From assembly GCA_004298045.1 (NCBI GenBank), contig SCRM01000003.1, positions 43,738-107,737 of the forward strand: a stretch of 64,000 bases of DNA, read 5' to 3'. Positions 1 through 8,974 of this stretch are shown here, piece after piece (position 1 is the stretch's first letter; each line of letters opens with the position of its first letter). The translations under genes and the position numbers were made by a program. The stretch comes from Rhodanobacter sp. (GTDB lineage Bacteria; Pseudomonadota; Gammaproteobacteria; Xanthomonadales; Rhodanobacteraceae). Under the pieces are notes generated by a model, which was not told the DNA's origin, searched no databases, and saw only the letters and a list, made by a program, of their open reading frames with translations.

Positions 1-95
1 AGCGCGCGTGCCACCACCTTGGTCTTGCGGGCGTAGAAATCGCGCGGCAACTTGCACAGCGCGCGCGGGTCGAGTGTTTCGGAAGGAGCGATCAC
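1..95 (-). CDS. 3-methyladenine DNA glycosylase, N-terminal end only
   Basis: The minus-strand frame reading off the left edge starts with a GTG at 95-93 and encodes about 31 residues including LPRDFYARKTKVVARA. This resembles the N-terminal signature of the Mpg/AAG family (LPR-FY-R-T--VAR-LLG), base-excision enzymes that remove alkylated purines. Only the N-terminus lies in the window, so the catalytic residues cannot be checked. No strong Shine-Dalgarno precedes the GTG and no ATG lies close upstream in frame, so the start is uncertain. It is transcribed away from the DUF1820 gene. Confidence 0.55.
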   Translation of the reverse strand, partial: MIAPSETLDPRALCKLPRDFYARKTKVVARA

Positions 96-177
96 GGGGC
101 ACCATCGTAGTGCGCGGCTGGCGCTGCGCGGTGATTTACGTGATCCTGAGGGCCAGCGGCAAACCGGCGTTTTCAAC

Positions 178-501
178 ATGTATCGAGTGAGCTTCATCAA
201 TCAGGGCAAGGTGTACGAGGTTTACGTGAAACACGTGAGCCAGCCGGATCTGTACGGCTTCGTGGCGCTGGAGGATTTCGTGTTCGATACCGGCTCCTCG
301 ATCCTGATCGACCCGGTGCAGAAGGCGTTGCAGGCGGAGTTCGAGGGCGTGAAGCGCTCCTACGTACCGATGCACGCAGTGATCCGCATCGACGACGTCG
401 AGCAGGCCGGCACGGCGAAGGTGAAGCCGGGTACCGAAGGCGGCAGCGTGGTGACGCCGTTTCCGCTGTACGGCGGGCCGAAGTCGCGCCCGTCGGATTA
501 G
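178..501 (+). CDS. DUF1820 family protein
   Basis: This is a 107-residue cytosolic protein starting MYRVSFINQGKVYEVY, with no signal peptide or membrane segment. It matches the DUF1820 family of gammaproteobacteria, whose members are about 100-110 residues and start with a similar YRV-F-NQGKVYE-Y-- pattern. Function is unknown; PilZ-like small proteins have a comparable size, but no RxxxR motif is present. The ATG at 178 is preferred over the longer frame from position 52, because that upstream part is arginine-rich and not family-like. The stop overlaps the stop of the convergent methyltransferase gene by 4 bases (498-501). Confidence 0.75.
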   Translation: MYRVSFINQGKVYEVYVKHVSQPDLYGFVALEDFVFDTGSSILIDPVQKALQAEFEGVKRSYVPMHAVIRIDDVEQAGTAKVKPGTEGGSVVTPFPLYGGPKSRPSD

Positions 502-1133
502 GAGCGCCGCGCCACCGCGAGGAAAATCGGGTATTCGTGCATGCTGCCGTCGTCGGCCGCGCGCTGCACCGTGTGTGCAGTGGTGAACTGCGGCTCGGCA
601 AAGCCGGCGTCGCGCAACCAGGTGGCGAAGGTGGCGCGGTCGAAGCCGTGGTGGGCAACACCCTTGGCTGCGCCGTGGAAGCTGCCGTCTTCGGTGTCGA
701 GATCAGCCAGCGCGACGCGGCCGTTCGGCGCCAGGTGGTCGAACAGCACGCCGAGCAGCGCCGGCACGTCGGCCACGTGGCGCAGCACCATTGACGCGTA
801 GATGAGGTCGTACCGGTTGGCAGGCATGGCCTGCGGCACGTTGCCGGTGATGACGTCGACGTTTTCCAGGTGCTTGGCGGCGCACTTGGCGCGCAGCACG
901 TTGAGCATGCCGGCAGAGGCATCCAGCGCCGTTACGCGCGCCAGGTGGCGCGCCATGATGAGCGTGACCAGCCCGGTGCCGGCACCGAACTCGAGCGCGG
1001 TTTCAGTGCCGGCCGGGGCGAGCGCGTTGCGCATCGCGCGGGCGACTTTCTGCGCCATGAAAACCCGCTGCGGATCGTTGTCCCACTCGTTGGCGAGCGC
1101 GTCGAAGCGCTCCACGTTGGCATCGGGGTTCAT
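498..1133 (-). CDS. class I SAM-dependent methyltransferase
   Basis: This 211-residue protein has a Rossmann-type methyltransferase fold: motif I is LEFGAGTGLVT, an acidic residue follows at the end of strand 2 (VTALDAS), and a post-motif region reads ANRYDLIYASMVLRHV. It would transfer a methyl group from S-adenosylmethionine to an unknown acceptor; it resembles UbiE/Methyltransf_11 and _25 types. Start ATG at 1133 (MNPDANVERFD) is chosen because AGGAG lies five bases upstream; a longer frame to 1202 has no such site. The start overlaps the stop of the small upstream gene (ATGA), indicating translational coupling. No substrate can be proposed. Confidence 0.8.
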   Translation of the reverse strand: MNPDANVERFDALANEWDNDPQRVFMAQKVARAMRNALAPAGTETALEFGAGTGLVTLIMARHLARVTALDASAGMLNVLRAKCAAKHLENVDVITGNVPQAMPANRYDLIYASMVLRHVADVPALLGVLFDHLAPNGRVALADLDTEDGSFHGAAKGVAHHGFDRATFATWLRDAGFAEPQFTTAHTVQRAADDGSMHEYPIFLAVARRS

Positions 1134-1300
1134 ACCGTCTCCTGCTCGCCGCGCCGGGTGCCGCGCAGGCGTTTGCGGGCGCCACAGCGTGGGCATTTCC
1201 ACACCGGCAGGCGCAGCGGCCGTGCGCCACGGCCGCGCACGGGTGCGGGTGCGACCGTGTCGGCGACGGTGCCGTCGATGGCGGGCTTCGGGTCATTCAT
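1130..1300 (-). CDS. small CxxC protein, coupled to methyltransferase
   Basis: This is a 56-residue ORF starting MNDPKPAIDG. Its basic C-terminal tail holds a single CPRCG knuckle (half of a zinc ribbon) followed by ARKRLRGTRRGEQETV. Its TGA overlaps the ATG of the downstream methyltransferase, and the methyltransferase Shine-Dalgarno lies inside its last codons. That overlap is the main support for it being real. A start at 1315 (MHPMPMND) is also possible. With only one CxxC it could bind zinc as a dimer or with a partner, or be a leader ORF. Not recognised as a named family. Confidence 0.45.
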   Translation of the reverse strand: MNDPKPAIDGTVADTVAPAPVRGRGARPLRLPVWKCPRCGARKRLRGTRRGEQETV

Positions 1301-1458
1301 GGGCATGGGGTGCACCCCGTGGCGGCAGGCCGCAATGGGTCAAGAAGTAACCGGTTTGACGGCGATTGTCGCTGACCCCGGTCAGCCGGTACCGCCGGCG
1401 TGTGCGAAACTTTGCCCACTGTATCGGCGGCGTTGCAAGACCAGGGGGAGCCGCGTTC

Positions 1459-2745
1459 ATGCCAGCCAAGCCACCACCTGCACCGCCCCCGGTACCAGGG
1501 GAAGCGCCCTATCGCCTGCTGCTGGATGAAGTGGGCGCTTTTGTCTACACCACGGATCGGCGCGGCCGCTACACCTACGCCAACCGGCTGGTGCTCGACC
1601 TGCTCGGCCCGGGGTTGCAGCTGGAAGACGTGGTGGGCAAGGCGTTTACCGATTTTGTGGACATTGGCGAGACCACGGAAATACGCGCCACCGATCGCCG
1701 GGTGCTGGACAACGGCGAGACGATCTGCTGCGAAGAGTCCAACTTCATCCACGCCACCGGCGAACTGCGCACATACTGGTCGACCAAGAAGCCGCTGCGC
1801 GACCGCGCCGGCGCCATCATCGGCATGCTCGGCATCTCGCACGACATCACGGCAAACAAACGGCTCGAAGACGCGGTGCGCCAGCAAAAAACGCTGCTCG
1901 ACACGGTGCTGGAAAACGTCGATGCGCTGGTCTACATGAAGGATGGCCAGCGCCGGTTCGTGTACGCCAACCAGCACTTGGCCGACGCGCTTGGCCTGCC
2001 GCTGGCGGCGGTGGTCGGCCGCCTCGACACCGAGGTGTTGCCGCGCGCGGCGGCCGACGCGTTCTGGGCCAAGGACCAGCACATCCTCGCCACCGGCGAG
2101 CGTTCGACCAGCGAAGAGGCCTTGCCGGACGCCTCCGGCCAACTGCGCCATTACTGGAGCGTGGCAGTGCGCGGCATTGGCCCGGACGGTGCACCGGCGG
2201 TGATCGGCCTGAGCACCGACATCACCGAGCTGCATACGCTGAAGGAGGCGCTGCAGCAGCAGGCGCGCAGCGACGGCCTCACCGAGCTGGCCAACCGCCG
2301 CTGGTTTTTCGAGCAGGCAGAACAGGTGTTTGCGCATAGCCGGCGCGACCGCCAGCCGCTCAGCGTGATCGCGCTCGATCTCGACCATTTCAAGGATATC
2401 AACGACACCTGGGGCCACCCGGCCGGCGATCGCGTGTTGCAAGCCTTTGCGCGCCGCTGCCTGGCAGAGTTGCGCTTGGGCGACATCTTTGCGCGCACCG
2501 GCGGGGAAGAGTTCGGCATCCTGCTGCCGGCAACCGGACTGGATGCCGCCCGGGAGCTGGCCGAACGCCTGCGGCGCCTGCATGCCCACGGCGATGCACC
2601 GCGCGGGCCGGCGCTGGTCAGCGTCAGCCTTGGCGTGACCAGCATGCTGGAGACCGACGCCAGTTTCGACGCCTTGTATTCGCGCGCCGACCGCGCGCTG
2701 TATCGCGCCAAGGGCGAGGGTCGCGACCGCGTGGCGGTGCTGTAG
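1459..2745 (+). CDS. PAS-PAS-GGDEF diguanylate cyclase
   Basis: This 428-residue protein would make cyclic di-GMP from two GTP. Two PAS modules occupy roughly residues 10-150 (YRLLLDEVGAFVYTTDRRG) and 155-265 (LLDTVLENVDALVYMKDGQ), each followed by a PAC-like segment (GMLGISHDIT, IGLSTDITE). The GGDEF domain follows, with active-site GGEEF at residues 348-352. An inhibitory I-site RLGD lies exactly five residues before it (339-342), so product feedback inhibition is expected. No membrane helix is present, so it is a cytosolic sensor. Start ATG at 1459 is preferred because a strong purine run (AGGGGGAG) precedes it. Confidence 0.88.
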   Translation: MPAKPPPAPPPVPGEAPYRLLLDEVGAFVYTTDRRGRYTYANRLVLDLLGPGLQLEDVVGKAFTDFVDIGETTEIRATDRRVLDNGETICCEESNFIHATGELRTYWSTKKPLRDRAGAIIGMLGISHDITANKRLEDAVRQQKTLLDTVLENVDALVYMKDGQRRFVYANQHLADALGLPLAAVVGRLDTEVLPRAAADAFWAKDQHILATGERSTSEEALPDASGQLRHYWSVAVRGIGPDGAPAVIGLSTDITELHTLKEALQQQARSDGLTELANRRWFFEQAEQVFAHSRRDRQPLSVIALDLDHFKDINDTWGHPAGDRVLQAFARRCLAELRLGDIFARTGGEEFGILLPATGLDAARELAERLRRLHAHGDAPRGPALVSVSLGVTSMLETDASFDALYSRADRALYRAKGEGRDRVAVL

Positions 2746-3048
2746 CGCGGGTGCTGGAGACACCGGCTGCGGCCGTGGCGCTGCCGCCATCCTGCACGCC
2801 GGTTTCGGCCCACGGCGGCGCGGCAGACTGGGAAGCCGCCGCGCAAACCGCCACAAAACGGTGCTGCCGCGGCCGCTCGACCACCAGCGTCCGGGCTTGC
2901 GGGCACACGATCGGCACGCGCGATGCTTGCGTTGGTGCGCTGCCGCACAAAACATCGACCGCGCCCACATGCTGGCCGCACAAAAAGCCGTAAAAAGGCC
3001 GGTTTCGCCTGACTTCCCGCACCTCGCTGCCGTTTGTTGCTCCGCAAA

Positions 3049-3064
3049 TTGACAGCGGTGTCAA
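3049..3064. promoter_or_regulatory. LacI-family operator candidate upstream of glk
   Basis: TTGACAGCGGTGTCAA is a palindrome with 6-bp perfect arms (TTGACA/TGTCAA) around GCGG, 42 bases before the glucokinase start. Short palindromes with a central CG are the usual operators of LacI-family repressors, and one such regulator is encoded at the end of this gene run (11686-12699). The left arm could also serve as a -35 box. The rest of the 2746-3105 spacer shows no gene. Binding is inferred, not shown. Confidence 0.5.
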
Positions 3065-3105
3065 CGGCTCGCAAGCTGAATATGACGGGAAACCAAGGGG
3101 AAGCA

Positions 3106-4170
3106 ATGAGCGCGGCAGGCAACCATCCTGCGTCTCGACCGACGGCGGCGGCGACGCCGTTTCTGGCCACCGACATCGGCGGCACGCATGCCCGCGTGGC
3201 GTTGCTGCGGGCGGCGCCCAGCACGGCGCTGGGAGTGGAAACACTGGCCTACGAGGTGCTGGCTTGCGCGGATTTCCGCGGGCTGGGTGAACTCTTGCAG
3301 CGCTTCGTGCAAACCGCCGCGACCACGCCGGTGAAGCACTGTGTGCTGGCCTGTGCTGGCCAGGTGGTGGGCGACGAAGTGTTGAACGACAACGCCGCGT
3401 GGCCGATCCGCCTGAGTGCGGTGCGCCAGGCGCTGGCGTTGGACGAGCTTGCGGTACTGAACGATTTCGAGGCGCTGGGGCACGCGATCGGCGGACGCCG
3501 GATCGACGCCGCGCGCCTGCTGTGCGGGCCGGATACGCAAACTACCGGCCCGGTGCTGGTGATCGGCCCGGGCACCGGGTTGGGCGCCGCGGCCTGCCTC
3601 CCGGTTGCCGATGGCTACCGCGTGCTGACCACCGAGGCCGGGCAGATGGATTTCGCGCCGCAGTCGCTGCGCGAGCGCGCGGTGCTGGCGCAACTGGCGC
3701 CCGACGGTGGTTACCTTCCGTGGGAACGGGTGCTGTCCGGCCCTGGCTTGCTCGCCACCTACCGCGCGCTGTGCGCCAGCGACGGGCGCTCGCCGCAACT
3801 GACCACGCCAGAGGCGGTAACGGCGGCCGCGACCCGCCGCACCGACGTCCATGCAGTACAAGCCGTGGACGTGTTTTGCGCGGCGCTGGGCAGCTTCAGC
3901 GGCAACCTCGCGATGACCTTCATGGCCTTCGGCGGCATCTACCTCGCCGGCGGCTTTTTGCACTTGATGTTCGATCTGCTCCAGCCCAGCGCGTTTGCCG
4001 AGCGTTTCCTGCACGCACGCAGCGTGCGGCCCCTGCTTGAGCGGATGCCGGTGCGGGTGGTTTCGCACGGCCACCTCGGCGTACTCGGCGCAGCGCGCTG
4101 GTACCTGCGCCAATGCGCGCTGCGACCCGGCGCCCAACCCATGACCCCGGCTACCGGAGCGCCAGCGTGA
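3106..4170 (+). CDS. glk: glucokinase (Glk type)
   Basis: This 354-residue protein would phosphorylate glucose with ATP to glucose 6-phosphate. The phosphate-1 motif reads ATDIGGTHARVAL, followed by the sugar-binding stretch LNDFEALGHAI, the glycine-rich GPGTGLGAA and EAGQMDFAP. It lacks the zinc-binding CxCGxxGC cluster of ROK kinases, so it belongs to the Glk (COG0837) type. It is slightly longer than E. coli Glk (321). ATG at 3106 follows AGGGG with good spacing; a longer frame to 3034 is less likely. It is the first gene of a carbohydrate locus and may feed sugars released by the GH2 enzyme into central metabolism. Confidence 0.85.
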   Translation: MSAAGNHPASRPTAAATPFLATDIGGTHARVALLRAAPSTALGVETLAYEVLACADFRGLGELLQRFVQTAATTPVKHCVLACAGQVVGDEVLNDNAAWPIRLSAVRQALALDELAVLNDFEALGHAIGGRRIDAARLLCGPDTQTTGPVLVIGPGTGLGAAACLPVADGYRVLTTEAGQMDFAPQSLRERAVLAQLAPDGGYLPWERVLSGPGLLATYRALCASDGRSPQLTTPEAVTAAATRRTDVHAVQAVDVFCAALGSFSGNLAMTFMAFGGIYLAGGFLHLMFDLLQPSAFAERFLHARSVRPLLERMPVRVVSHGHLGVLGAARWYLRQCALRPGAQPMTPATGAPA

Positions 4171-4315
4171 ACGCGCCGCGTAGCCACCGCCCGGGCCCGA
4201 CCACTGCGGCACGCAAGCCGTGGCCGCCCCCGTCGCGTTTACCGCCCCCTTTGCACGCACCCAAACCCGGCCAGTCCAGCCCGACTCAGCCGACACTCAT
4301 CGAGAGGTAAGGCCC

Positions 4316-7300
4316 ATGTCCACCGATCAACGCAAACGCCCACTTGCGTTTGCCATTTCCATCGCGCTGTTTGCCGTTGCTGCGGCCGCCACCGCGGCGA
4401 CGACTCCCACCGATACCACCGACACCCCGGTTGCCAGCGCCCAGGACTCCACCGCGCCAACCACTGCCACCACGCCGCCGGCGACCAAGAAAAACCAGCC
4501 GGCGAATGCGAAAAACGCGGTGAACTTGTCCGTCGTGAACGTGGTGGGCGTGCGCGCTTCGCAGATGCGCGCCATCGACCTGAAACGCGAGGCACCGAAC
4601 ATCCAGGACAGCATCACCGCCGAAAGCATCGGCCAGCTGCCGGACGTAACCATCACCGACGCCCTGCAGCGCATCACCGGCGTGCAGATCAACCGCGATG
4701 CCGGCGTCGGCACCTCGGTCGATGTCCGTGGCCTGCCCGAAGTGGGCACCATGCTGAACGGCGAAGCGTTCATCACCGCCGACCAGATCGACTCGCAGCA
4801 GCCCGACTTCACCATGCTGCCGTCAACGCTGTTCCACGGCGTGGATGTCATCAAATCGCCCTCCGCCAGCACCACCGATGCCGGCATCAGCGGCTCGCTC
4901 AACCTGCACACTTTCCGGCCGTGGGATTTGCCCAGCGGCTTTACCTACAGCTACTCGGCCGACGGCGAGTACGGGCGCAGCACGCGCAAATGGGGGCCGG
5001 AGGCAAACGGCCTGATCTCGTACAACGCGAACGGGCGTTGGGGCCTCTTGATTTCGGCGGATGTCTCCAACACCACGCGCATGAACGCCAATGAAGGCCT
5101 CGACCAGTACGGCGTGGTGTTCAACGGCGAAAACGCCGCCAGCGCCGACAGCTACAACGGTTTCCTGACACCATGGAATGGCGCGCCGATCCCCTCGCAG
5201 ATCGTGCAGAACGCCGACGGCAGCGTGGACGTGAACGGCGACGGCAAATCCAACGGTGTGTTCATGGGCAGCCAGAACATCGCCCTGTACGACATCACCA
5301 CCCAACGCAAACGCAAATCCGGCAACATGTCGTTCCAGGCAGACCTGGGCAGCGGCTTCACGCTGACCAGCGATTTCTTCTACGCGCGCCAGAACCAGCT
5401 CGACCGCAACGTCGGCATCCAGTTCAACTCCACCAACTGGCAGGGCGCCACCTACGTGCCGCTGCAATCGCGCAACACCGGCGCACCGGCGCTCGGCGCC
5501 TACGGCACCCCGGATCCAGGCTGGGATGGCATGCAGATCTTCACCACCCAGCGCTACGAGAAATGGCCGGGCGACGTGGAATCGTTCTCGCAAGTGACGC
5601 GCAAAGGCTCCACCGCGAAGAACTTCAACCTGCAACTGGACTTCGACAACGGCGGCGACTTCACCGGCAGCCTGCGCGGCATCCGCGACACCGCCTACCA
5701 GTCGAACGTGGAAACCGACCTCAACATCTCCGACTCCGACGGCGCACTGTGGGGCAATGTACTGATGGATGGCGTCGATCCGAACTCGGTGCCGCCGGGC
5801 ACGTTCGTCTTCCCCTCGCAACTGGGCGGCAACCGCGTATTCAACGCCAACGGCGTTCCCCAGAACACCATCCCGATCATCGCCAACCTCGGGAGCCGTC
5901 ATCTGACGGTAAGCATGCCGCAAACGCTGGCCAACCACTTTGCGGACCCCAACGGCTGGACCATGAAGACGCTGGAATCCGGTGGGGACTATGACCGCAG
6001 CGTGGGCCTCAGCGCCTTGCGCTTCGACGGCCACTACGATTTCGAGAACGGCATCAAGCTCGATTTCGGCGTACGCAACTCGATCCGCAGCGCCGACAAC
6101 ATCGGCTTTACCCTGGTCACCCCGGTGTACGGCGGCATGGGCGCCAGCGACCCGAACGGCTGCCTGGTGCGCTACGTCGGCGCCGACGTGGTGCTCGACA
6201 GCGGCGCCTGCACCGCCGGCAACGACATCGGCTACTTCCGCGCCGGCCCGATCTCGGCACTGCAACTGGGCGCCACCCCGCCGCCGCTGTCCAGCAACTG
6301 GAAGCAATACAACAACCTGCTCGGCTCCGGCATCACGTTCTGGGCGGTCGATCCGCACGCGCTGGACAACCCCGAGTCGTACTGGCACTCGCTGTATCCG
6401 CTGAGCCAGCGGCAGGCGACGCCGGGCCGCACCTGGGCGGTCTGGATGAAGGAAAGCTCGGCCTACCTGCAGGCTGATTTCAGCGGCACCCTGGGCAACA
6501 TGCCGTACAGCGGCAACGTCGGCATGCGCGTGATCCGCACCCACCTCGACGTCACCCAGCACCTGACCGGCGCGCCCGGTTCGTACGGTACCGAGCCGGT
6601 GGATGCCGGCACCGAGCTCACCCAGCGGCGCTACAAGGACTACCTGCCGGCCGCGAACTTCGCGCTCGACCTCACCGACAGCCTGAAGCTGCGCCTGGCG
6701 TATTCCAAGAACATGATGCCGCTGAACCTCGGCACCTGGGGCGGCGGGCTGCAACTCGCCTACTCGCTGGTGGAAACCCCGCAAGGCCCATTGTTCCGCG
6801 TGGCGCAAGGCAACTCCACCGGCAACCCGAACCTCAACCCGTGGCGCTCCACCAACTACGGCGCCTCGCTGGAGTGGTACATCAACCCGACCAGCATGGT
6901 CAGCCTTGCGTTGTTCCGCATCAGCGTGGACAGCTTCATCAAGAACGGCAGCGTCATCAATTGCACGTTGCCCGACGAGGACGGCGTGGTGCGCAATCAT
7001 TGCATCACCATCACCGAACCGGTGCAGGGCAGCGGCAACTCCATCCACGGCGCCGAGTTTGATTACCGCCAGGGCTTCACTTTCCTGCCCGGCATCCTGT
7101 CCAAGACCGGCATCGAGGTGAACGGCACCTACGCGCCGAGCAACTCGGGCGAGAAGGACCTCGCCGGCCACGAGATTCCGTTCCAGGACAACTCCACGCG
7201 TTCGGGCAACGTCATCCTCTGGTACCAGGACGATCGCCTGCAGGCGCGCGTGGCCTACAACTACCGTTCGCGGCGTGCGGTGTCCGACTCGGTCGGCGGC

Positions 7301-7507
7301 ATCACCGGACTGGAGATGTACGAGGCGCCGCAGAAGTACCTGGACGCCTCGGTGTCGTACAAGATCAACAAGTACGCGCAGGTGTTCGTGGACGGCACCA
7401 ACCTCACCAACGAGGACCAGCACTACTACCTGGTGTGGCCCGACCAGCCGGCGCATTCGACGTTCTCCGAACGCATGTTCATGGTGGGCATCCGCGGCCA
7501 GTGGTAA
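4316..7507 (+). CDS. TonB-dependent outer membrane receptor
   Basis: This 1063-residue protein has a signal peptide (hydrophobic stretch AFAISIALFAVAAAATAA), a plug domain beginning near residue 95 (AESIGQLPDVTITDALQ, RITGVQI, VDVRGLPEVG) and a long 22-strand barrel ending in GIRGQW with a terminal aromatic residue. The ESIGQLPD variant is typical of the large oligosaccharide-linked receptors of Xanthomonadales and Caulobacter (TIGR01782 type). It would import an oligosaccharide across the outer membrane, powered by TonB-ExbBD. Neighbouring glucokinase, permease and GH2 genes support a sugar substrate. ATG at 4316 follows GAGAGG. Confidence 0.9.
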   Translation: MSTDQRKRPLAFAISIALFAVAAAATAATTPTDTTDTPVASAQDSTAPTTATTPPATKKNQPANAKNAVNLSVVNVVGVRASQMRAIDLKREAPNIQDSITAESIGQLPDVTITDALQRITGVQINRDAGVGTSVDVRGLPEVGTMLNGEAFITADQIDSQQPDFTMLPSTLFHGVDVIKSPSASTTDAGISGSLNLHTFRPWDLPSGFTYSYSADGEYGRSTRKWGPEANGLISYNANGRWGLLISADVSNTTRMNANEGLDQYGVVFNGENAASADSYNGFLTPWNGAPIPSQIVQNADGSVDVNGDGKSNGVFMGSQNIALYDITTQRKRKSGNMSFQADLGSGFTLTSDFFYARQNQLDRNVGIQFNSTNWQGATYVPLQSRNTGAPALGAYGTPDPGWDGMQIFTTQRYEKWPGDVESFSQVTRKGSTAKNFNLQLDFDNGGDFTGSLRGIRDTAYQSNVETDLNISDSDGALWGNVLMDGVDPNSVPPGTFVFPSQLGGNRVFNANGVPQNTIPIIANLGSRHLTVSMPQTLANHFADPNGWTMKTLESGGDYDRSVGLSALRFDGHYDFENGIKLDFGVRNSIRSADNIGFTLVTPVYGGMGASDPNGCLVRYVGADVVLDSGACTAGNDIGYFRAGPISALQLGATPPPLSSNWKQYNNLLGSGITFWAVDPHALDNPESYWHSLYPLSQRQATPGRTWAVWMKESSAYLQADFSGTLGNMPYSGNVGMRVIRTHLDVTQHLTGAPGSYGTEPVDAGTELTQRRYKDYLPAANFALDLTDSLKLRLAYSKNMMPLNLGTWGGGLQLAYSLVETPQGPLFRVAQGNSTGNPNLNPWRSTNYGASLEWYINPTSMVSLALFRISVDSFIKNGSVINCTLPDEDGVVRNHCITITEPVQGSGNSIHGAEFDYRQGFTFLPGILSKTGIEVNGTYAPSNSGEKDLAGHEIPFQDNSTRSGNVILWYQDDRLQARVAYNYRSRRAVSDSVGGITGLEMYEAPQKYLDASVSYKINKYAQVFVDGTNLTNEDQHYYLVWPDQPAHSTFSERMFMVGIRGQW

Positions 7508-7515
7508 CCGCCGTG

Positions 7516-7543
7516 GCGGCGGCGGGCTCGCGCCCGCCGCCGC
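7516..7543. terminator. GC-only intercistronic hairpin
   Basis: A 12-bp perfect stem GCGGCGGCGGGC/GCCCGCCGCCGC with a TCGC loop starts 9 bases after the receptor stop. No T-run follows, so it is not a full intrinsic terminator. It may stabilise the receptor mRNA 3' end or partly terminate, giving more receptor than permease and hydrolase. Confidence 0.5.
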
Positions 7544-7590
7544 GCTGACCGGCGGCACGCCGCCGTCCGCATTCACTCACCAGGATCGTC

Positions 7591-8970
7591 ATGGCTGATA
7601 CCCAACCCGCCGCCGCAACCGGTTTTCGCCGCTCGATCGGACTGTTCTCCGGCACCGCCATCAACATGACCCAGATGTGCGGCATCGGGCCGTTCATCAC
7701 CATCCCGATCATGGTGGCGACGATGGGCGGGCCGCAGGCGGTGATCGGCTGGATTGCCGGCGCGATCCTCGCCATGGCCGATGGCCTGGTGTGGGCCGAG
7801 CTGGGCGCGGCGATGCCGGGCTCGGGCGGCACCTACGTGTATTTGCGCGAGGCGTTCCAGTACCGCACCGGCAAGCTGATGCCGTTTTTGTTCATCTGGA
7901 CCGTACTGCTGACCATTCCGCTGCTGATGTCCACCGGCATCATCGGCATGGTCGAGTACCTCGGCTTTTTCTTCCCGCATCTGGGGTGGTGGCAGGTGCA
8001 TCTCGTCAGCCTCGCCGCCACCGCGCTGGTCACCTGGATGCTGTACCGGCGGATCGAATCCATCCGCGCGATCACTATCGCGCTGTGGGTCATCATGCTG
8101 GTGTCGGTGATCGGCGTGACCGCCGCCGGGTTTGCGGATTTCAACCCGGCATATGCGTTCGATTACCCGCCCGGCGCGTTCGGCAGCCAGTTTTTCGTCG
8201 GCCTCGGCGCCGGGCTCATCATCGGCATCTACGACTATCTCGGTTACTTCACCACCGCCTACATGGGCGACGAGCTGCGCAACCCCGGCCGCACGATGCC
8301 GGGCTCGATCATCATCTCAGTGATCGCGATGATGGTGGTCTATCTCGCGCTCAACGTGAGCGTACTCGGCGTGGCGCCGTGGCAGGAGATCGCGCAATCG
8401 AAATCGGTGGCCTCGCTGGTGGTGGAGCACAGCTGGGGGCATCTCGCCGCCGCCGGGATGACGGTGCTGATCATCGTCACCGCGTTCGCCTCGGTGTTTG
8501 CCGGCCTCCTGGGCGGTTCGCGCGTGCCCTACCAGGCGGCGCACGAAAAGGTGTTTTTGTCGGTGTTCGGCAAGCTGCACGCCCGGCACGGGTTTCCGCA
8601 CGTGGCGCTCTTGACGATGGGCGTGGTGACCGCGATCGGCACGTTCTTCGATCTGGCCGAAGTGATCAACATGCTGCTGGCGGCCACCATCCTGGTGCAG
8701 TCGCTGGCGCAGATCGCGGCACTGGTCGTGCTGCGCAAGCGCCAGCCGGGGCTGAAGCGGCCCTACCGGCAATGGCTCTACCCGCTGCCGTGCGTGGTCG
8801 CGCTGGCCGGCTGGGTGTACGTCTACGCGTCGGCCTCCCGGCTGTCGCTGATCCTCTCCGGCACGTGGATCGTCGCCGGCCTCGTCGTGTTTGCGCTGTG
8901 GGCGCGACACAACCGTTCGTGGCCCTTCGCGCCAGTGGAAATCCGCGAAGCCTATTTGCAGAAGGAGTGA
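7591..8970 (+). CDS. APC superfamily permease
   Basis: This 459-residue inner-membrane protein has about 12 hydrophobic helices. The first helix carries the APC-type glycine-rich turn (IGLFSGTAINMTQMCGIGPF), and the second to third region reads WAELGAAMPGSGGTYVYLREAF, the hallmark of amino acid-polyamine-organocation carriers. The family normally moves amino acids or amines with protons. Here it sits between a TonB receptor and an exo-beta-glucosaminidase-like enzyme, so an amino sugar such as glucosamine is a possible substrate; that is an inference. Its stop is followed 4 bases later by the hydrolase start, and the hydrolase Shine-Dalgarno lies inside its last codons. Confidence 0.8.
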   Translation: MADTQPAAATGFRRSIGLFSGTAINMTQMCGIGPFITIPIMVATMGGPQAVIGWIAGAILAMADGLVWAELGAAMPGSGGTYVYLREAFQYRTGKLMPFLFIWTVLLTIPLLMSTGIIGMVEYLGFFFPHLGWWQVHLVSLAATALVTWMLYRRIESIRAITIALWVIMLVSVIGVTAAGFADFNPAYAFDYPPGAFGSQFFVGLGAGLIIGIYDYLGYFTTAYMGDELRNPGRTMPGSIIISVIAMMVVYLALNVSVLGVAPWQEIAQSKSVASLVVEHSWGHLAAAGMTVLIIVTAFASVFAGLLGGSRVPYQAAHEKVFLSVFGKLHARHGFPHVALLTMGVVTAIGTFFDLAEVINMLLAATILVQSLAQIAALVVLRKRQPGLKRPYRQWLYPLPCVVALAGWVYVYASASRLSLILSGTWIVAGLVVFALWARHNRSWPFAPVEIREAYLQKE

Positions 8971-8974
8971 AACC

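Noticed and set aside
2746..3105. A small gene between the diguanylate cyclase and glk
   Set aside because: Open frames there are short, lack ribosome-binding sites and have no recognisable motif; only the operator-like palindrome stands out.
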